From Paenibacillus sp. OK003 (GTDB lineage: Bacteria; Bacillota; Bacilli; Paenibacillales; Paenibacillaceae), in assembly GCF_900109515.1 (NCBI RefSeq), contig NZ_FOBD01000005.1:1-64000 (forward strand): DNA of 64,000 bases. The letters run 5' to 3'. Position numbers and translations under genes: made by a program. Under the pieces are notes generated by a model, which was given only the letters and a program-made list of their open reading frames with translations, did not search any database and was not told the origin of the DNA. Numbering within the stretch: position 1 is the stretch's first letter; each line of letters begins with the position of its first letter. Of the stretch, positions 62,358 through 64,000 are shown in pieces.

Positions 62358-63098
62358 ATGATTTACATGATAAAGTACATAAAACTGCTGGGGCTGATCT
62401 TCGGCGTTGTGGTCATGAATGTTCTATTGTTCTCACCAGGATTCATCGGACTGGAGTTTGGCGGGGGAGCATTTACGACAGCGCTCTCGGTGACATTTCT
62501 GTTCGGCAGCGTGATGGCGCTCTTCTATGGAAGCTACACCTTGTTGTTCAGACAGCCTGTAGTCCTGCCTGTGAAGAATATCGAAACCCATGAAGATTAT
62601 GTGGAAGCGTTATCCTTTTATCGACGCATTAAAGTGCTTGAGGAAGATATCACATTGGGATTATCTCAACTAAGCCGCATGAAGAAAAAGAAAGAAACCC
62701 TCCTGAACGTGCTGAATCAGCGATTTGATCCGGGGGAACTGAGTTACAAGAAATTTGCTTCGGTCACCCTCGAAGTGGAGAAGCTGTTATACCTCAACAT
62801 CCGAAGTGTACTTAACCGACTTAATGTGTTCGATGAAGCGGAGTACGCCAGCCTGATGAAATCCAAATCCGCCACACTTCCCCAGAAGCTCTTTCAGGAA
62901 AAGACCAAAGTATATAACGACTATCTGAGTTATGTGAAAAGCTCGCTTCATTCCAATGAGGAAATTCTTTTGAAACTCGACCAGTTAATGCTGGAAATTT
63001 CCCGCCTGGACAGCTTTGAAGCTGGCAATATCGAACAGATGCCTTGTATGCAGGAAATTGACCAATTAATCAAGCACACCAAATTATACAGACAGTGA
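62358..63098 (+). CDS. XpaC-like membrane-anchored helical protein
   Basis: 246 residues. Two N-terminal membrane helices (LLGLIFGVVVMNVLLFSPGFIG near 9-30; TALSVTFLFGSVMALFYGSYTLLF near 41-64) precede a charged helical domain (EDYVEALSFYRRIKVLEEDITLGLSQLSRMKKKKETLLNVLN, to the end). This arrangement resembles XpaC-family proteins, often coded with TelA-type tellurite-resistance proteins. The identity is by general resemblance only. The ribosome site GGGAGGT is 3-4 nt before the ATG, a little close; an ATG 9 nt further in is possible. The next gene follows after 12 nt. Confidence 0.55.
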   Translation: MIYMIKYIKLLGLIFGVVVMNVLLFSPGFIGLEFGGGAFTTALSVTFLFGSVMALFYGSYTLLFRQPVVLPVKNIETHEDYVEALSFYRRIKVLEEDITLGLSQLSRMKKKKETLLNVLNQRFDPGELSYKKFASVTLEVEKLLYLNIRSVLNRLNVFDEAEYASLMKSKSATLPQKLFQEKTKVYNDYLSYVKSSLHSNEEILLKLDQLMLEISRLDSFEAGNIEQMPCMQEIDQLIKHTKLYRQ

Positions 63099-63110
63099 GG
63101 GGTTGTACGT

Positions 63111-64000
63111 ATGGCTAAGAAGGGAAAGTTTTTTTTCATATCGATCTTGATGCTGGTACTCGTGTTTGGCCTCGTATATGCAGGGATTACGCTGACGTCG
63201 AACGTTGGTAAATCCAGTACCCAGGTAACGACAGAGAATGCAGGCAAAGAGTTAGGCAAGCTGTATGCGGACATTGCGCCGGCAACGGCTGAACCCGTGA
63301 AGGGACAGATTGATCTCGATCCGGTGGATGTGGCTGAATCCCTGCCGGATATCTCCAAATTTCCGATCACGGTCGAGAATACAACGAATGATTATGTGGA
63401 AATCTTTTCATCCCCGGAGAAAGCAGGCACTGGCGGAGATGGCTGGTTGACCGAGGTTACCGAAGAGTTCAACAAGGCTAACATTACCGTTGACGGCAAA
63501 CAGGTCTCAGTAAAATTACGCAATATCGCATCCGGTACAGCGGCTGATTATATTAAGTCTGGTAAATATGTGCCTGATGCGTATACTCCCTCGAATGAGT
63601 TATGGGGCGAGATGGTAGCTGCCAGCGGAGTAAAGACAGACCTGGTATCCAACAGGCTGGTGGGGAACGTTCCCGGAATCGTCATCTCGAAAGCCAAATA
63701 TGATGCGCTGGTCGACACGTACGGCTCGGTTAATGTAAAAACTGTGACCGAAGCGATTGCGAACAATGAGCTCGCGATGGGGTACACCGATCCATTTGCC
63801 AGCTCCACAGGGCTGAACTTTCTCGTGACGGCACTCAACACATACGACAGCTCTAATCCGCTCGGAGAGAAAGCAATTGAGGGGTTCGAGAAATTCCAAG
63901 CGAACGTACCGTTTACGGCGTCCACAACTATTCAGATGCGTGAGGCAGCCAAGTCAGGGCGACTGGACGCATTTGTACTGGAGTATCAGACTTATGTAAA
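63111..64000 (+). CDS. Solute-binding-like protein with membrane anchor, cut by window end
   Basis: The first 296 residues are in the window, with no stop codon. A TM/signal segment (GKFFFISILMLVLVFGLVYAGITL near 5-28) is followed by a type II periplasmic-binding fold: ISKFPITVENTTNDYVEIFSSPEKAGTGGDGWLTEVTEEFNKA, ADYIKSGKYVPDAYTPSNELWGEM, RLVGNVPGIVISKAKYDALVDTYG, LAMGYTDPFASSTGLNFLVTAL. This is the N-terminal half of proteins that combine an extracellular binding domain with a von Willebrand A domain, but the VWA part would lie beyond 64000 and is not seen. ATG follows GAGGGG by 8 nt. Coupled to the XpaC-like gene. Confidence 0.6.
   Translation, partial: MAKKGKFFFISILMLVLVFGLVYAGITLTSNVGKSSTQVTTENAGKELGKLYADIAPATAEPVKGQIDLDPVDVAESLPDISKFPITVENTTNDYVEIFSSPEKAGTGGDGWLTEVTEEFNKANITVDGKQVSVKLRNIASGTAADYIKSGKYVPDAYTPSNELWGEMVAASGVKTDLVSNRLVGNVPGIVISKAKYDALVDTYGSVNVKTVTEAIANNELAMGYTDPFASSTGLNFLVTALNTYDSSNPLGEKAIEGFEKFQANVPFTASTTIQMREAAKSGRLDAFVLEYQTYV

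Overview
The window looks like chromosomal DNA of a Paenibacillus or close relative: medium GC, Firmicutes-type ribosome binding sites (AGGAGG, with many GTG and TTG starts), the dgk-dck pair directly after an rRNA operon, TPP riboswitches that end in terminators, plant-polymer enzymes (PL3 pectate lyase, GH127-type arabinofuranosidase), and small intergenic repeats. No phage, integrase, insertion sequence, CRISPR array or tRNA was seen. The genus is inferred from gene content, not from a database match.

Layout. 0-4 kb: 3' end of a 5S rRNA, dgk-dck, a ferritin-like protein, a small membrane protein, and a MerR/TipAS regulator with a typical 19-bp-spacer promoter. 4-9.7 kb (minus strand): a thiamine salvage and uptake locus, with a TPP riboswitch and terminator ahead of an NMT1-type ABC transporter followed by thiM-thiD-thiE. 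9.8-14.8 kb (minus): an SsuABC-type transporter between a HcxA/GldA-type dehydrogenase and a HisC-type aminotransferase, suggesting uptake and interconversion of a sulfur-containing acid. 15-17 kb: a radical SAM/SPASM protein and a secreted pectate lyase. 17.2-20.5 kb: a second TPP riboswitch and the ykoEDC-type ECF transporter. 20.6-22.9 kb: a PQQ-propeller-like membrane protein split by a -1 frameshift. 23-25.5 kb: metNIQ. 25.5-27.8 kb: an MmyB-type regulator divergent from fabF.

28-36.5 kb is the least ordinary part. It has a small protein that reads like a beta-grasp (MoaD/ThiS-like) fold, coupled to a 1661-residue DUF4132 protein. These are followed by a GNAT gene lacking its centre, a WXG100-headed candidate type VII secretion effector, an FNT channel, and a relative of colicin/pyocin immunity proteins. 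A SUKH protein follows at 40 kb.

36.7-47 kb holds small metabolic and regulatory units: MDR dehydrogenase with LysR, threonine aldolase, aldo-keto reductase, and a PocR-AraC regulator divergent from gldA-dhaKL (glycerol to dihydroxyacetone phosphate). 47.3-49.2 kb is AT-rich and probably acquired: TetR divergent from a ketopantoate-reductase-like gene, with a promoter and palindromic operator between. 49-58 kb: alaX, a zinc-ribbon protein, three GNATs, an amino acid permease and a chemotaxis receptor. 58-62 kb: AraC divergent from the GH127-type enzyme, then a Uma2 gene. The right edge cuts a solute-binding-like protein that follows an XpaC-like protein.

A dispersed repeat family occurs at 17.0, 47.0, 52.0 and 57.3 kb. 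It is built from TAACGAA/TTCGTTA units and closed by a hairpin with a nested GTCAT/ATGAC stem. In three copies it supplies the terminator of the neighbouring gene.
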